Part shown: positions 47,225 to 57,774 of the stretch, piece after piece | Layout of the letters: each line of letters begins with the position of its first letter | Numbering within the stretch: the stretch's first letter is position 1 | Origin: Meiothermus sp. CFH 77666 | GTDB taxonomy: Bacteria > Deinococcota > Deinococci > Deinococcales > Thermaceae | Assembly (NCBI RefSeq): GCF_017497985.1 | Contig: NZ_JAGDFV010000013.1 | Location: forward strand, 26,940 to 90,939 | Length of the DNA stretch: 64,000 nt | Direction: 5' to 3' | The notes under the pieces: model-generated | Database searches by the model: none | What the model saw: the letters and a program-made list of their open reading frames with translations, nothing else | What the model was told of the DNA's origin: nothing | Program-made: the position numbers and the translations under genes

Positions 47225-49987
47225 CTAGGTTTCTAACTCGAGCTCCCTTATGGCCTGCGTATAAATGCGCTCGGCTTCCAGGCGCAGGTCGGTTTGCAAC
47301 AGGCGAGCGTACAGGTTTTGGTCGAGGGGCTCGAGCTTCAAACCCCGCAGCCAGTCGGCGGGCGACTCGCTCTGGCGGTACCTTTGTAACAAATTTTGCT
47401 GCCAGGCCGCCCTGAAACGGTCAATTTCGGGGTGATCCATCCCCTCAAAGGGCAGGGTCTCCTCATCGGTGGGGTGCCGCAAGTCCACCCAGATTTCGGG
47501 TACGTCCGCCAGGGCATACGGCTTCAAGAAGTACCCCGGTGCACGGCTGGGCCGCCCCGGTTCCAGGGTGTTCAAAAGCTCCGACCACAGCACCCTGAAC
47601 TCCCCGTCGGACACCTCGAGGGCCTCCATAAGCGCTTCCTTGCTCCAGTCGCGCACCAGCAGCAAAGCCAGCAAAACCCGGGTTTTCTCCCGCTTGAATC
47701 GAACCTCCTGGTAGCCCACCCGCACCCGCAGGGTGCCCAGCGCCCGCACCTCGACACAGACCCCTGGGTGGTAAGGCAGGTTCAGCCTTCCGGCTTCCCA
47801 CCAGAGCCTGCGGCTCAGGTGTGGGGGCGGGGCAAACAGGGTGGGTTTGCTCAGGAAGGGGTAGCGCTCCAACAGCACAACGGCGCTCTTTTGCCAGGAA
47901 GCATGTTCGGCCAGCGTCAGCAAAAAGGGGTCATCCACCCCGGCCAGGGCGGGCAGGGCGAACGCCTGGCCCCGACGCAGGTGGGCCTGGGCGGCCATCA
48001 GGGTCATGAAGGCTTCGACCCAGGCGTCGCCTGACTCGCGGGCAAAGCGAACCATCTCGCCAAATGCTTTTTGCTCTCCCAGGGCAGCCAGGCCCCCCAG
48101 GGGCTCCACTTGTAGCCTCGAGGGGCCTCCTTGCGAAAGCGAGAGCGCGCGTCGGTAGGCTTCGGCGGCCTCCTGCCAGCGGTTCTGCGCCAGCAGCGCA
48201 TGGCCGAGCCGCGCCTCGGCCAGGGCCACCACAAACGGGCTTCCCAGGGTCTCTCCCTCACGCCGCCCCCGTCGGGCGGCTGTTTCGGCGGCCCTGGCAT
48301 CGCCCGCCACAGCTTCCAGCAGGGCCAGCAGCAGGGTGCCTTCGCGGTGGTTTTGCGGGGCTCGCGCTGTGGTTGCGGACTCCCATTGCCGTAGCTCGTT
48401 CAGGGCGCGTTCCGGCTGCCCGCTGCGCAGCCAAACCCGGGGGCCCTCGAGGCCCAGGGCTATGGCCTCCTGAACCCTACCCGAGTTGAGCAAATTTTCG
48501 GCCCATAATGGGGCCACTTCTTCAGGGAAACGCGCCCTGGCCGCCAGCAAATAACCCTGCGCCCTGGCCGGCTCGACCGTATCAAGGTACAACCGCGACA
48601 GGCCCAGCAAAGCCCGCTCTAGGCCACCTTCCAGGGCTTGCTGATAAACCTGTTCGGCCTCCGCATAGCGTCCGGCTTGCCGCAAAGCCTCGCCGTGCAA
48701 AAAGCGCAGGGCAGGGCGGGTGTGCAGCATGTTTTCGGGCAGGCGCTCGAGCATGGCCAGCAGCGTGTAGGTGAGCCCACGGGTAAGCCAGGCTTCGCCC
48801 CGGCTCATCACCAGGTCGGCTGCGTGGCCCAGACGCCCGGCCTCGAGCAAATACCCCGCAGCCTGCACATCCTCCCCCCGCTGCAGGGCGGTATCGGCGG
48901 CCCTGGACAACAGGTTTCGCACCTCGCCCGGCTCCAGCAAGGTCAATAGGGCCTGCCGCACCAGGGGGTGAAAGCGAATGCGTCCGCCCACTTTTTCCAG
49001 CAGCAGGTCGGCTGCATAGGGCTCCAGCGCCTCCAGGTCGCCGAGCCAGCGGGCCTCCTCTGCCCCCAGCTCCCCCAGCACACTGGCCCTGGCGGCAAGC
49101 TGCTGCACCCCCTCTGGCAGCGCGGGCAGCAGAATGGCCAGCAGTCCTTCGGGGTCGGGGTGGGCATAGAAAGCCTGTTCCGGCTTGGCGCCCCGCTGCA
49201 TGGCCCGCAGCAACAAACGCAGCCCCAGGGGCCAGCCGCGCACCAGGCTGTGGGCCTGCTCCACCTCAAAAGCGGGCAGCTCGGGGGCAATGGCTCTGCC
49301 AAGCCGCAATGCCTCCTCGGCATCGAAAGCCAGCTCGCGCTCATCCAGCACCCGCCCCAGCACCTCCCAGGGAGCGGCCCGGCGGGTGAGTATGGCCACG
49401 CGCAGCCCCGGAAGCTGGGTCAGGGTTCGCAGCAAGGCCACAGACTCGCGGCTGGCGGCCCGCTGGGCCTCGTCCAGCACCAGCAGGTGGGGTGGCAGAT
49501 CGCCCAGGGCCTCGAGGAACGCCTCGCCCGCACTGGCCCATGCCCCACGCTCGAGCGCAAGACGTGTCTCGCGCAATGCATCTTGCATAAACCCACCGCT
49601 CCAGGCAGGCTCGCGCCTACCGGCCTCGAGCGTAAAACGAGGCATCCGCTGTGGTGCCTGATTCCACGTGAAATTTCCAGCAGGCTCGCGCCTACCGGCC
49701 TCGAGCGTGGCCTGTACGGCCTCTGACCGCTCAGTCATCCACTGGCTGTAGGCTTCCACCAGGTGCCAGCCCAACACCACTGGGTCTGAGCAGTCTACTC
49801 CCAGGGTGAGCCAGACCCCCGGCCAGCCCGCCAACAAAGTGGATTTACCGTACCCAGCCCCCGCCGCCAGCACCAGCACAGGGCTCCTGGCAAAACCCTG
49901 GTTCAGCACCTCATGCAAACGCAGCCGATCCACCTCTCGAGCCGTACGGGGGGGCAGCAATCGGCTTTTGGGTACACGGTAGGGCAT
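47225..49987 (-). CDS. MalT-like STAND ATPase transcriptional regulator
   Basis: The 920-residue protein has an N-terminal STAND NTPase (Walker A LAAGAGYGKSTLLAGW near residues 40-55; Walker B LLVLDEAQRA), a winged-helix segment, a long Ala/Leu/Arg-rich TPR-like region (about 350-690), and a C-terminal part (VCVEVRALGTLRVRVGYQEV onwards) resembling the DNA-binding and BTAD domains of SARP-type regulators. It would switch on genes upon binding an inducer and ATP. A -10 box TAAACT (plus 49996-50001) lies 8 bases before the ATG, so the mRNA is probably leaderless. An in-frame 28-bp direct repeat (49606-49633 and 49681-49708, TLEAGRREPA twice) interrupts the NTPase between Walker A and B. Confidence 0.85.
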   Translation of the reverse strand: MPYRVPKSRLLPPRTAREVDRLRLHEVLNQGFARSPVLVLAAGAGYGKSTLLAGWPGVWLTLGVDCSDPVVLGWHLVEAYSQWMTERSEAVQATLEAGRREPAGNFTWNQAPQRMPRFTLEAGRREPAWSGGFMQDALRETRLALERGAWASAGEAFLEALGDLPPHLLVLDEAQRAASRESVALLRTLTQLPGLRVAILTRRAAPWEVLGRVLDERELAFDAEEALRLGRAIAPELPAFEVEQAHSLVRGWPLGLRLLLRAMQRGAKPEQAFYAHPDPEGLLAILLPALPEGVQQLAARASVLGELGAEEARWLGDLEALEPYAADLLLEKVGGRIRFHPLVRQALLTLLEPGEVRNLLSRAADTALQRGEDVQAAGYLLEAGRLGHAADLVMSRGEAWLTRGLTYTLLAMLERLPENMLHTRPALRFLHGEALRQAGRYAEAEQVYQQALEGGLERALLGLSRLYLDTVEPARAQGYLLAARARFPEEVAPLWAENLLNSGRVQEAIALGLEGPRVWLRSGQPERALNELRQWESATTARAPQNHREGTLLLALLEAVAGDARAAETAARRGRREGETLGSPFVVALAEARLGHALLAQNRWQEAAEAYRRALSLSQGGPSRLQVEPLGGLAALGEQKAFGEMVRFARESGDAWVEAFMTLMAAQAHLRRGQAFALPALAGVDDPFLLTLAEHASWQKSAVVLLERYPFLSKPTLFAPPPHLSRRLWWEAGRLNLPYHPGVCVEVRALGTLRVRVGYQEVRFKREKTRVLLALLLVRDWSKEALMEALEVSDGEFRVLWSELLNTLEPGRPSRAPGYFLKPYALADVPEIWVDLRHPTDEETLPFEGMDHPEIDRFRAAWQQNLLQRYRQSESPADWLRGLKLEPLDQNLYARLLQTDLRLEAERIYTQAIRELELET
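49606..49708 (-). repeat. 28-bp direct repeat inside the STAND gene
   Basis: The same 28 bases, starting CAGGCTCGCGCCTACCGGCC, occur at 49606-49633 and 49681-49708, exactly 75 bases apart (25 codons). The duplicated segment encodes TLEAGRREPA twice and keeps the frame. Confidence 0.9.
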
Positions 49988-50204
49988 GGAACTTTAGTTT
50001 ACCCGCCCAGGCCACATGCCGGATTTGAGGCTGGGTTTCTTCCCTGCTCATCCACTAACCCTCTCGGTGGCAGGTGTGCTGGTTGTTGGGTTCGATACTC
50101 CTTGTGCCATTGTCGCAACCGTGCTCAGTAGCTTTGCAGCGATGGGCAATGTGTCCCTTGGGAAAAGCCCAGATTTGAGCTAGGTTCTTTGCTAGGAGGC
50201 CATC

Positions 50205-53200
50205 ATGCCACAAGTCATCACGGTAGACGGGAATGAGGCCGTTGCCAGAATCGCCTACAAGCTCAACGAGGTCATTGCCATCTACCCCATCACCCCATCC
50301 TCCCCCATGGGCGAGTTTGCCGACCAGTGGAGCGCCCTGGGCCAGAAAAACCTCTGGGGCACGGTACCTCTAGTACAGGAGATGCAGTCTGAAGGGGGTG
50401 CTGCCGGGGCCGTGCACGGAGCCTTGCAAACCGGGGCGCTCACCACCACCTTCACCGCCAGCCAGGGCCTGCTGCTGATGATCCCCAACATGTACAAGAT
50501 TGCGGGCGAGCTCACCAGCACGGTCTTTCACATTGCGGCTCGCTCGATTGCAGCCCAGGGGCTTTCCATCTTTGGCGACCATTCGGACGTCATGGCCACC
50601 CGGGCCACCGGCTGGGCCATGCTGTTTGCGGGTTCGGTACAGGAAGCCCAGGACTTTGCCCTCGTGGCCCAGGCCAGCACCCTGGAGAGCCGGATTCCCT
50701 TCCTGCACGTGATGGATGGGTTTCGCACCTCCCACGAGGTGATGAAAATTGAGGCCCTTTCGGATGACGACCTCAGGGCTTTGATCAACGAAGAGTTCAT
50801 CCGGGCCCACCGCGCCCGGGCCCTTTCCCCCGACCACCCGGTTCTGCGTGGAACCGCGCAGAACCCGGATGTGTATTTCCAGGCCAGGGAAACCGTTAAC
50901 CCCTATTACCAGAAGGTGCCCTCCATCGTACAGGCCTACATGAACCGCCTGGCCGAGCGCAGCGGACGACAGTACAGGCTATTCGACTACTTCGGGGCAC
51001 CGGATGCCGAGCGGGTGGTGGTGCTGATGGGCTCGGGGGCCGAGACCGCTCAGGAGACCATCGAGTACCTGCAAGCCAGGGGCGAGAAGGTCGGGCTCAT
51101 CAAGGTACGGCTCTATCGCCCGTTCAGCGTGGAAGCCTTCGTGCAGGCGGTTCCGGCGAGTGCCCGGGTTATCGCCGTGCTCGATCGCACCAAGGAGCCC
51201 GGCAGCGCCGGCGAGCCGCTGTACCAGGATGTGGTCACGGCCCTGGCCGAGGGCCTTCCCGACAAGCGGCCCACCGTAGTGGGAGGTCGCTATGGGCTAT
51301 CCTCCAAAGAGTTCACCCCCGCCATGCTGATTGGGCTCCTGGAGGAGATGAAAAAACCCTCGCCCAAAAACCACTTCACCCTGGGTATCCACGACGACAT
51401 CTCTCATACCAGCCTGCCTTACGACCCTCATCTCTCTATCGAACCGCCTGAGGTCAAACGCTCGGTGTTCTGGGGGCTGGGGTCGGATGGAACCGTGGGG
51501 GCCAACAAAAACTCCATCAAGATTATCGGCGAGGAAACCGACTTTTACGCGCAGGGTTATTTTGTCTACGACTCCAAAAAGTCCGGGGCCCGCACCATCA
51601 GCCACCTGCGCTTTGGCCCCAAGCCCATCAAGAGCACCTACCTGATTCAGGAGGCCGACTTTGTGGCAGTGCACCAGTTTGGTTTCTTCGAGCGCTACGA
51701 CGTGCTCGAGAACGCCCGCGAAGGGGCCACCCTGCTCATTAACAGCCCCTACAGCCCCGCCGAGACCTGGAACCACCTGCCTTTCGAGGTCCAGCAGCAG
51801 ATCATCCAGAAACGGCTCCAGGTCTACACCATCAACGCTTACCAGGTAGCCCGCGAAGTGGGGCTCGGCACCCTGATGAACACGGTGATGCAGGTGGCCT
51901 TCTTTGCCCTGTCGGGCGTACTTCCACGCGAAGAGGCCATCGGCAAAATTAAGGAGGCCATCCGCAAGACCTACGGCAAACGCGGCGAGGCCGTGGTGCG
52001 CAAAAACTTTGCGGCAGTGGATGCCGCGCTGGCCCACCTCTACCCGGTGGAAGTGCCCGGCAGCGCTACCAGTAACCGTCACCTGCCCCCGGTGGTCTCG
52101 CCCGAGGCGCCCGAGTTCGTGCAAAAGGTCACCGCGCCCATGCTGGCGGGCAAGGGCGACCTGCTCCCGGTGAGCGCCCTGCCCCCCGATGGCACCTACC
52201 CCACCGGCACCAGCCAGTGGGAGAAGCGCAACATCGCCCAGGAGGTGCCGGTCTGGGACCCGGCGGTCTGCATTCAGTGCGGTAAGTGCGTGCTGGTCTG
52301 CCCTCATGCAGTTATTCGCTCGAAAATTGCCCCGCCGGAGGCTTTCGCCAGCGCCCCCGAGGGCTTCCAGACCGCCAAAGCCATGTGGAAGGGCCTGGAA
52401 GACCAGCGCTATACCCTTCAGGTGGCGGTAGAAGACTGCACAGGCTGCTCGCTGTGTGTGGAGGTTTGCCCGGCCAAGAACAAGAGCCAGGTGGGGCGCA
52501 AGGCCATCAACATGGCCCCTCAGCTCCCCCTGCGTGAACAGGGCAGACAGCACTGGGACTTCTTCCTGAGCCTGCCCGATTACCCCCGCCACGACAGTTT
52601 GAGTTTCAACAACGTCAAGAATGTGCAACTCCTGCAACCGCTCTTCGAGTTCTCCGGGGCCTGTGCCGGGTGCGGCGAGACCCCCTATCTGAAGCTTTTG
52701 AGCCAGCTCTTTGGGGAGCGCAGCCTGATTGCCAACGCCACCGGCTGCTCGTCCATCTACGGGGGCAACCTGCCCACCACCCCCTGGGCGAAAAACCGCG
52801 AGGGGCGCGGCCCGGCCTGGAGCAACTCGCTCTTTGAAGACAACGCCGAGTTTGGCCTGGGGATGCGCCTGACCCTGGACAAGCAAAACGAGTACGCCCG
52901 CGAACTGCTGGGCCAGATGCAAGAAACCCTGGGCGCCGAACTGGTAGATGCCCTGCTGGAGGCCGACCAGTCCGACGAGGCCGGAATCGCGGCCCAGCGG
53001 GCCCGGGTTGCCCTGCTAAAGTCGCGCCTGGAAGGGCAGGGCGACCCCAAAGCCAGGGATCTGCTGAGCCTGGCCGACGTGCTGGTGCGCAAGTCGGTGT
53101 GGATTGTGGGGGGCGACGGCTGGGCCTACGATATCGGCTTTGGCGGCCTCGATCATGTACTGGCCAGCGGGCGCAACGTGAAGCTCTTGGTGCTCGACAC

Positions 53201-53780
53201 CGAGGTCTATTCCAACACCGGGGGGCAGGCTTCCAAGGCCACCTCGCTGGGCGCGGTGGCCAAGTTTGCCTCCGGCGGCAAGGCGACACCCAAAAAAGAC
53301 CTGGGACGCATCGCCATGAACTATGGCTATGTGTATGTGGCCCAGGTGGCCATGGGCGCCAACGACGCCCAGACGGTCAGGGCCTTCCTGGAAGCGGAGA
53401 GTTACGATGGCCCGGCGCTGATTATTGCCTACAGCCATTGCATCGCTCATGGTATTGATATGGCCAAGGGCATGGAACAACAAAGGCTCGCTGCCGAATC
53501 GGCCTACTGGCCGCTGTACCGCTACGACCCCCGCCTCCAGGCCCAGGGTAAAAACCCCTTCCAGCTCGACTCGAGGCCCCCCAGGATTAGCTTCAAGGAC
53601 TACGCCCTGCACGAAAACCGCTACCGGATGCTAAGGCAAATCAACCCAGAGGCCGAAAAGATGTTCCAGGCCGCCCAGGAGGCAGTCCTGGCCCGCTGGA
53701 AAATTTACGAAGAGATGGCCCAGTCCCATGCACCAGAGACTGCTGTCCAGACCCCTGCAAAAGCAACGGAGGAAGTATGA
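50205..53780 (+). CDS. nifJ: Pyruvate:ferredoxin (flavodoxin) oxidoreductase
   Basis: The 1191-residue single-chain enzyme oxidises pyruvate with CoA to acetyl-CoA and CO2, passing electrons to ferredoxin or flavodoxin. Domains I-II (residues 1-410, start [20 protein letters not shown]) are followed by a domain III/EKR region, a two-[4Fe-4S] ferredoxin domain ([12 protein letters not shown] from Cys689; [15 protein letters not shown] from Cys745), and a TPP domain with [18 protein letters not shown] (about residue 970) and SNTGGQ. The length fits NifJ-type enzymes. AGGAGG precedes the ATG. The enzyme is oxygen-sensitive in most hosts, which is notable in a thermus-like organism. Its stop overlaps the next gene by 4 bases. 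Confidence 0.95.
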   Translation: MPQVITVDGNEAVARIAYKLNEVIAIYPITPSSPMGEFADQWSALGQKNLWGTVPLVQEMQSEGGAAGAVHGALQTGALTTTFTASQGLLLMIPNMYKIAGELTSTVFHIAARSIAAQGLSIFGDHSDVMATRATGWAMLFAGSVQEAQDFALVAQASTLESRIPFLHVMDGFRTSHEVMKIEALSDDDLRALINEEFIRAHRARALSPDHPVLRGTAQNPDVYFQARETVNPYYQKVPSIVQAYMNRLAERSGRQYRLFDYFGAPDAERVVVLMGSGAETAQETIEYLQARGEKVGLIKVRLYRPFSVEAFVQAVPASARVIAVLDRTKEPGSAGEPLYQDVVTALAEGLPDKRPTVVGGRYGLSSKEFTPAMLIGLLEEMKKPSPKNHFTLGIHDDISHTSLPYDPHLSIEPPEVKRSVFWGLGSDGTVGANKNSIKIIGEETDFYAQGYFVYDSKKSGARTISHLRFGPKPIKSTYLIQEADFVAVHQFGFFERYDVLENAREGATLLINSPYSPAETWNHLPFEVQQQIIQKRLQVYTINAYQVAREVGLGTLMNTVMQVAFFALSGVLPREEAIGKIKEAIRKTYGKRGEAVVRKNFAAVDAALAHLYPVEVPGSATSNRHLPPVVSPEAPEFVQKVTAPMLAGKGDLLPVSALPPDGTYPTGTSQWEKRNIAQEVPVWDPAVCIQCGKCVLVCPHAVIRSKIAPPEAFASAPEGFQTAKAMWKGLEDQRYTLQVAVEDCTGCSLCVEVCPAKNKSQVGRKAINMAPQLPLREQGRQHWDFFLSLPDYPRHDSLSFNNVKNVQLLQPLFEFSGACAGCGETPYLKLLSQLFGERSLIANATGCSSIYGGNLPTTPWAKNREGRGPAWSNSLFEDNAEFGLGMRLTLDKQNEYARELLGQMQETLGAELVDALLEADQSDEAGIAAQRARVALLKSRLEGQGDPKARDLLSLADVLVRKSVWIVGGDGWAYDIGFGGLDHVLASGRNVKLLVLDTEVYSNTGGQASKATSLGAVAKFASGGKATPKKDLGRIAMNYGYVYVAQVAMGANDAQTVRAFLEAESYDGPALIIAYSHCIAHGIDMAKGMEQQRLAAESAYWPLYRYDPRLQAQGKNPFQLDSRPPRISFKDYALHENRYRMLRQINPEAEKMFQAAQEAVLARWKIYEEMAQSHAPETAVQTPAKATEEV

Positions 53781-54802
53781 CCCAGCCCGACCTCAGCACC
53801 ACCTACCTGGGGCTGAAGCTAGCCCACCCGCTCGTTGCTTCGGCCTCGCCCCTTTCGTATACCCTGGATGGTATCCGCAGACTGGAAGACGCAGGCATTG
53901 CCGCCGTGGTGATGTACTCGCTCTTTGAGGAGCAGATTGAGCAGGAGAGCCACGCCCTGCACCATTACCTCGAGTACGGCGCCCACAGCTACGCCGAGGC
54001 CCTGGACTACTTCCCCAAAGCCCACGAGTTCAACGTGGGGCCCCACGAGTACCTGGAGCTTCTTCGCAAGGCCAAGGAGGCCACGCACATTCCGATCATC
54101 GGGAGCCTCAACGGGGTGTCGTCGGGCGGCTGGATAGAGTATGCCAGGCTGATGGAGGAGGCCGGGGCCGACGCCCTCGAGCTCAACCTGTACTACCTCC
54201 CCACCGACCCCACCCTGACCAGCCTCGAGGTCGAGGAGATGTACCTGGACGTGGTGCGGGACGTGAGCCAGAGCGTTTCCATTCCCATTGCGGTAAAGGT
54301 AGGGCCCTACTTCAGCAACTTCAGCCACATGGCCGCCCGGTTTGTGCAGGCTGGGGCCTCGGGCCTGGTGCTTTTCAACCGCTTTTACCAGCCCGACTTC
54401 GACCTCGAGCACCTGGAAGTCACCCCCAACCTGGTGCTGAGCCGTGCCGACGAGTTACGCCTGCCGCTCACCTGGGTGGCCATCCTGTACGGGCGCATCC
54501 AGGCCGACTTTGCCATTACCAGTGGGGTACACACGCACCTCGAGGTGCTCAAGAGCATGATGGCCGGCGCCAAAGTGACCATGATGGCCTCGGAGCTGCT
54601 CAAAAACGGCCTGGGCCGCATCCGGGAAATCCTGCAAGACCTGGTGCGCTGGATGGAAGAGCGCGAGTACGAGTCCATCCGCCAGATGCAGGGCAGCATG
54701 AGCCAGATTAACGTCGCCAACCCCGACGCCTTCGAGCGCGGCAACTACATGAAGGTGCTGCGCTCCTGGCGGCCCGACCCCACGGGGATGCTGCTAAGGT
54801 GA
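53777..54802 (+). CDS. Dihydroorotate dehydrogenase-like flavoprotein
   Basis: The 341-residue TIM-barrel protein resembles class 1 dihydroorotate dehydrogenases ([49 protein letters not shown]) and probably binds FMN. It starts inside the nifJ stop (ATGA), so the two are co-translated. PyrD-like proteins of this kind are often paired with nifJ, so a role in electron transfer or a related redox step is more likely than pyrimidine synthesis (inferred). Confidence 0.85.
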   Translation: MTQPDLSTTYLGLKLAHPLVASASPLSYTLDGIRRLEDAGIAAVVMYSLFEEQIEQESHALHHYLEYGAHSYAEALDYFPKAHEFNVGPHEYLELLRKAKEATHIPIIGSLNGVSSGGWIEYARLMEEAGADALELNLYYLPTDPTLTSLEVEEMYLDVVRDVSQSVSIPIAVKVGPYFSNFSHMAARFVQAGASGLVLFNRFYQPDFDLEHLEVTPNLVLSRADELRLPLTWVAILYGRIQADFAITSGVHTHLEVLKSMMAGAKVTMMASELLKNGLGRIREILQDLVRWMEEREYESIRQMQGSMSQINVANPDAFERGNYMKVLRSWRPDPTGMLLR

Positions 54803-54829
54803 GGATGACCAATCGTCGCTTCAGTTAGC

Positions 54830-55012
54830 ATGCTTGGTCTCATAAGAACTCTGCATGAGTCCATCCGCTACGATAGGTTCAAGCAACTGACCAAACACCA
54901 ACGCCGCTCCAGGCTGGAACTCGAGAACCCTCCCCGCCCCGACAATCTCCACGTCCGCTATCGGGATACAGAAAACCCTTTTGAGCAAAGCCAGAGGACG
55001 CTAAAGGACTAG
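54830..55012 (+). CDS. Small hypothetical protein
   Basis: The 60-codon open frame gives a charged, hydrophilic product (RYDRFKQLTKHQRRSRLELE...RYRDTENPFEQSQRTLKD) with no membrane segment. It follows the PyrD-like gene by 27 bases. No ribosome site is clear. Its amino-acid mix is protein-like, but no family is recognised. Confidence 0.4.
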   Translation: MLGLIRTLHESIRYDRFKQLTKHQRRSRLELENPPRPDNLHVRYRDTENPFEQSQRTLKD

Positions 55013-55066
55013 ATCGGAAGGATTTCTTATCAATAACCACTTATGCCAAATCTACCAGTACCGCTT

Positions 55067-55210
55067 TCCTTCTCCCCTTGCGGGAGAAGGTGGCGACACC
55101 CCGTCAGCAGTTTAGGAGAATGCTGTCGGAGACATCATTAACTGCATCTGGGGTGTCGCCGAATGAGGGGTATAGGAATCCCACTCAAAAATAACTATCC
55201 AGGTAAATTT
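55067..55210. repeat. Interspersed palindromic repeat B, copy 3
   Basis: CTTCTCCCCTTGCGGGAGAA, GGTGGCGACACCCC, then GGGGTGTCGCCGAATGAGGG and an AAAATAACTATCCAGGTAAA tail. It is the best-preserved of the three copies and lies between the nifJ unit and the KAS III-like operon. Confidence 0.8.
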
Positions 55211-55288
55211 AGGCATTAGTCGTTTGAGTGTAACAACCTTGTAACAACCCCTGGGTAAACTCACCTCAATCAAGTTTTGAGGTTCGAG

Positions 55289-56311
55289 ATGGCGTACCTT
55301 CGGGGCCTAGGGGTCTATTTACCAGCACCGCGCATGACCAGCGGCGAAATCGCTGCGGCCAGTGGGCTGCCGGAGTGGGTGGTGCGGGAGAAGCTGGGCA
55401 TCCATCAGAAGCCCGTGCCGGGCCCCGACGACCACCCGGCCCGGATGGGGGCCTGGGCTGCTCAGGAAGCCCTGAAGGAAGCCGGTCTCGGCGGGGCCGA
55501 GCTGGACGTGGTGATCAGCATTACCGACGAGCACAAGGACTTCCCGGTCTGGACCAGCGCACCCCTGATGGCCCAGATGCTGGACGCCCACCGCGCCTGG
55601 TGCTTCGACCTCAATCAGAAATGCGCCACCTTTATCACCGCCCTGACCGTGGCCGAGGGGCTTTTTGCCAGCCGCCCCGAAATCGAGACCATCCTGGTTG
55701 CAGGCGGCTACCGCAACGGCGACCTGATTGACTACCGGGACGAGTCGGTGCGCTTCATGTACGACCTGGCCGCAGGAGGGGGCGCTGCCGTTCTGACCCG
55801 CTTGGGGCCGGGCCTGAGGCTGCTATCCACGCAGCTCAAGACCGACCCCGTGCTGGCCAACACCGTCCGGGTTCCGGTGGGCGGCACGGTGGCCCCGCTT
55901 ACCCCCACCAACACCGACCAGTACAAGCTGCGCGTGGCCGAACCGGAACTGATGAAATCGCGGCTCGAGGGGGTCTCCATACCCGGTTTTATGGAGGTTA
56001 TCAACGGGTCCTTGCGACAGGCTGGCTACACCGCCGCCGACCTGGATTATCTGGCGCTGCTGCACATGAAGCCTTCCGCGCACAAAGCGGTGCTCGAGGG
56101 CCTGGGGCTGGGGGCGGAACGCTCGATTTACCTTTCGGACTACGGGCACCTGGGCCAGATTGACCCCATCCTCTCGGTGCAACTGGCGCGGCAGGCTGGC
56201 AAGATTGGGCCCGGCAGCCTGCTGGCGCTGGCCGCAGCAGGGGTGGGGTATCACTGGGGCGCGGCGGTGTTGCGCTGGGAAGAGGAAGCAGCGGAGGGCC
56301 TATGGAGCTAA
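55289..56311 (+). CDS. 3-oxoacyl-ACP synthase III-like (thiolase fold) enzyme
   Basis: The 340-residue protein has the FabH fold start (YLRGLGVYLPAPRMTSGEIA) and keeps the active-site Cys at residue 112 (CFDLNQKCATF). The His is present (LLHMKPSAH, residue 259), but the usual Asn of the catalytic triad is His287 (SDYGHLGQID). That suggests a changed reaction, such as acyl transfer or condensation on another acceptor, rather than classical FabH. It opens an operon with acyl-CoA ligase, hydrolase, MaoC and Liv transporter genes. GAGG precedes the ATG by 6 bases. Confidence 0.85.
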   Translation: MAYLRGLGVYLPAPRMTSGEIAAASGLPEWVVREKLGIHQKPVPGPDDHPARMGAWAAQEALKEAGLGGAELDVVISITDEHKDFPVWTSAPLMAQMLDAHRAWCFDLNQKCATFITALTVAEGLFASRPEIETILVAGGYRNGDLIDYRDESVRFMYDLAAGGGAAVLTRLGPGLRLLSTQLKTDPVLANTVRVPVGGTVAPLTPTNTDQYKLRVAEPELMKSRLEGVSIPGFMEVINGSLRQAGYTAADLDYLALLHMKPSAHKAVLEGLGLGAERSIYLSDYGHLGQIDPILSVQLARQAGKIGPGSLLALAAAGVGYHWGAAVLRWEEEAAEGLWS

Positions 56312-57774
56312 ACGCCAACTGGCTGGCCCGCCTGGCCGAGTACCACCCCGACCGCCCGGCAGTGTGGTGGCACGGGCACTGGGTGAGCTACGGCGAACTG
56401 TACCGGCGAGCCCGGCGGGCTGCAGCGTCGCTGGCCGGGCTGGGTATTCAGAAAGGCGACCGGGTAGGGGTTTTGAGCCTCAACCATCTGGGCTACCTCG
56501 AGCTCTACTTTGCCGCGCCCCTGCTGGGCTTTGTGCCCACCCTGCTCAATCACCGCCTGAGCGAAGCCGAGCTTCGGGGGCTGCTCGAGTACACCCGCCC
56601 CAGGGCGCTCTTTTACGGGCCGGACTTCGCCGACCTGGCCCGGCGGCTAGACCCAGGGGCCTGGCCGCTCGAGGCGCTGCAAACCCTTTCGCCCGGCACC
56701 CTTTCGCCCTACCAGGCAGCACCCGACGACCCCGCCCTGATTCTCTTTACCGGCGGCACCACCGGCCTGCCCAAAGGGGCGCTCATCCCATACCGGCAGT
56801 TGCTGGTCAATGCCTTCCAGACCTGCTTGAGCTGGGGCCTGCAAAAAGACGACGCCTACATCGTCTCGACCCCCATGTTCCATGCGGCCCTGAATGCCCT
56901 GGCGACCCCATTACTCTACCTGGGGGGCCGGGTGATTATTCAGGAAAAGTTCGACCCCGCCGAGTACCTGCACTGGGTTTCGGAACACCGGGTGAGCCTG
57001 TTGTTCCTGGTGCCCACCATGTTCCAGATGCTGGCGCTGCACCCGGACTTTGCCACAGCCAACTTAAAGAGCGTGCGCTGGGCCATCTCGGGGGGGGCGC
57101 CCTGTCCGGCCCCGGTGCGCGAAGCCTTCAGGGCCAAGCAGGTTCGCTTCAAGCAAGGCTACGGCCTGACCGAGTGCGGCGTGAACTGTTTTACCCTCGA
57201 GCTCGACGAAGCCGAGCAGTTCCCCGAGTCGGTAGGCCGCCCCATGCCCCACCTGTGGGCCCGGCTGGTAGATGCCAGCGGCCAGGAAAACCCCCATCAA
57301 GGGGAGCTCTGGCTATCCGGGCCGGTGGTCATGTCGGGCTATTTCCACCGCCCCGCCGACACCGCCGAAGCGCTCATTGAGCACGAAGGGCGCCTCTGGC
57401 TGCGCACCGGCGACCTTGCCGAGCGCGACGAGCAAGGGCGCTACTTCATTGTGGGGCGGGCCAAGGAGATGTTCATCTCCGGGGGCGAGAACGTCTACCC
57501 CATCGAGGTCGAACGGGCCCTCTACGACCACCCCGCAGTGCTGGAGTGTGCGGTGGTGGGCGTGCCCGATGCCCGCTGGGGCGAGGTGGGGCTGGCCGCC
57601 ATTGTGCTCAAGAACCCGGTGAGCGAGGAGGAGCTACGGGCCTACCTGAAAACCCGGTTGGCCGGGTACAAGGTGCCCAAGCACTTTCTCTTCACCCCCG
57701 AGCTACCCAAAAGCGGCCCCGGCAAAATTCTCAAAAGTGCGCTGGCTGCGCGTTTCAAGGGGGAACATGCCTAG
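56302..57774 (+). CDS. Acyl-CoA synthetase (AMP-forming)
   Basis: The 490-residue ligase activates an organic acid to its CoA thioester. It shows LFTGGTTGLPKGALIPY (P-loop), GYGLTECGVN, RTGDLAERDEQGRYFIVGR, the A8 loop KEMFISGGENVYPIEVE, and the catalytic-Lys motif KSGPGKILKS. This matches medium/long-chain or aromatic acyl-CoA ligases. It overlaps the KAS III-like gene by 10 bases and the following hydrolase by 8, showing tight coupling. The substrate is unknown. Confidence 0.9.
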   Translation: MELNANWLARLAEYHPDRPAVWWHGHWVSYGELYRRARRAAASLAGLGIQKGDRVGVLSLNHLGYLELYFAAPLLGFVPTLLNHRLSEAELRGLLEYTRPRALFYGPDFADLARRLDPGAWPLEALQTLSPGTLSPYQAAPDDPALILFTGGTTGLPKGALIPYRQLLVNAFQTCLSWGLQKDDAYIVSTPMFHAALNALATPLLYLGGRVIIQEKFDPAEYLHWVSEHRVSLLFLVPTMFQMLALHPDFATANLKSVRWAISGGAPCPAPVREAFRAKQVRFKQGYGLTECGVNCFTLELDEAEQFPESVGRPMPHLWARLVDASGQENPHQGELWLSGPVVMSGYFHRPADTAEALIEHEGRLWLRTGDLAERDEQGRYFIVGRAKEMFISGGENVYPIEVERALYDHPAVLECAVVGVPDARWGEVGLAAIVLKNPVSEEELRAYLKTRLAGYKVPKHFLFTPELPKSGPGKILKSALAARFKGEHA

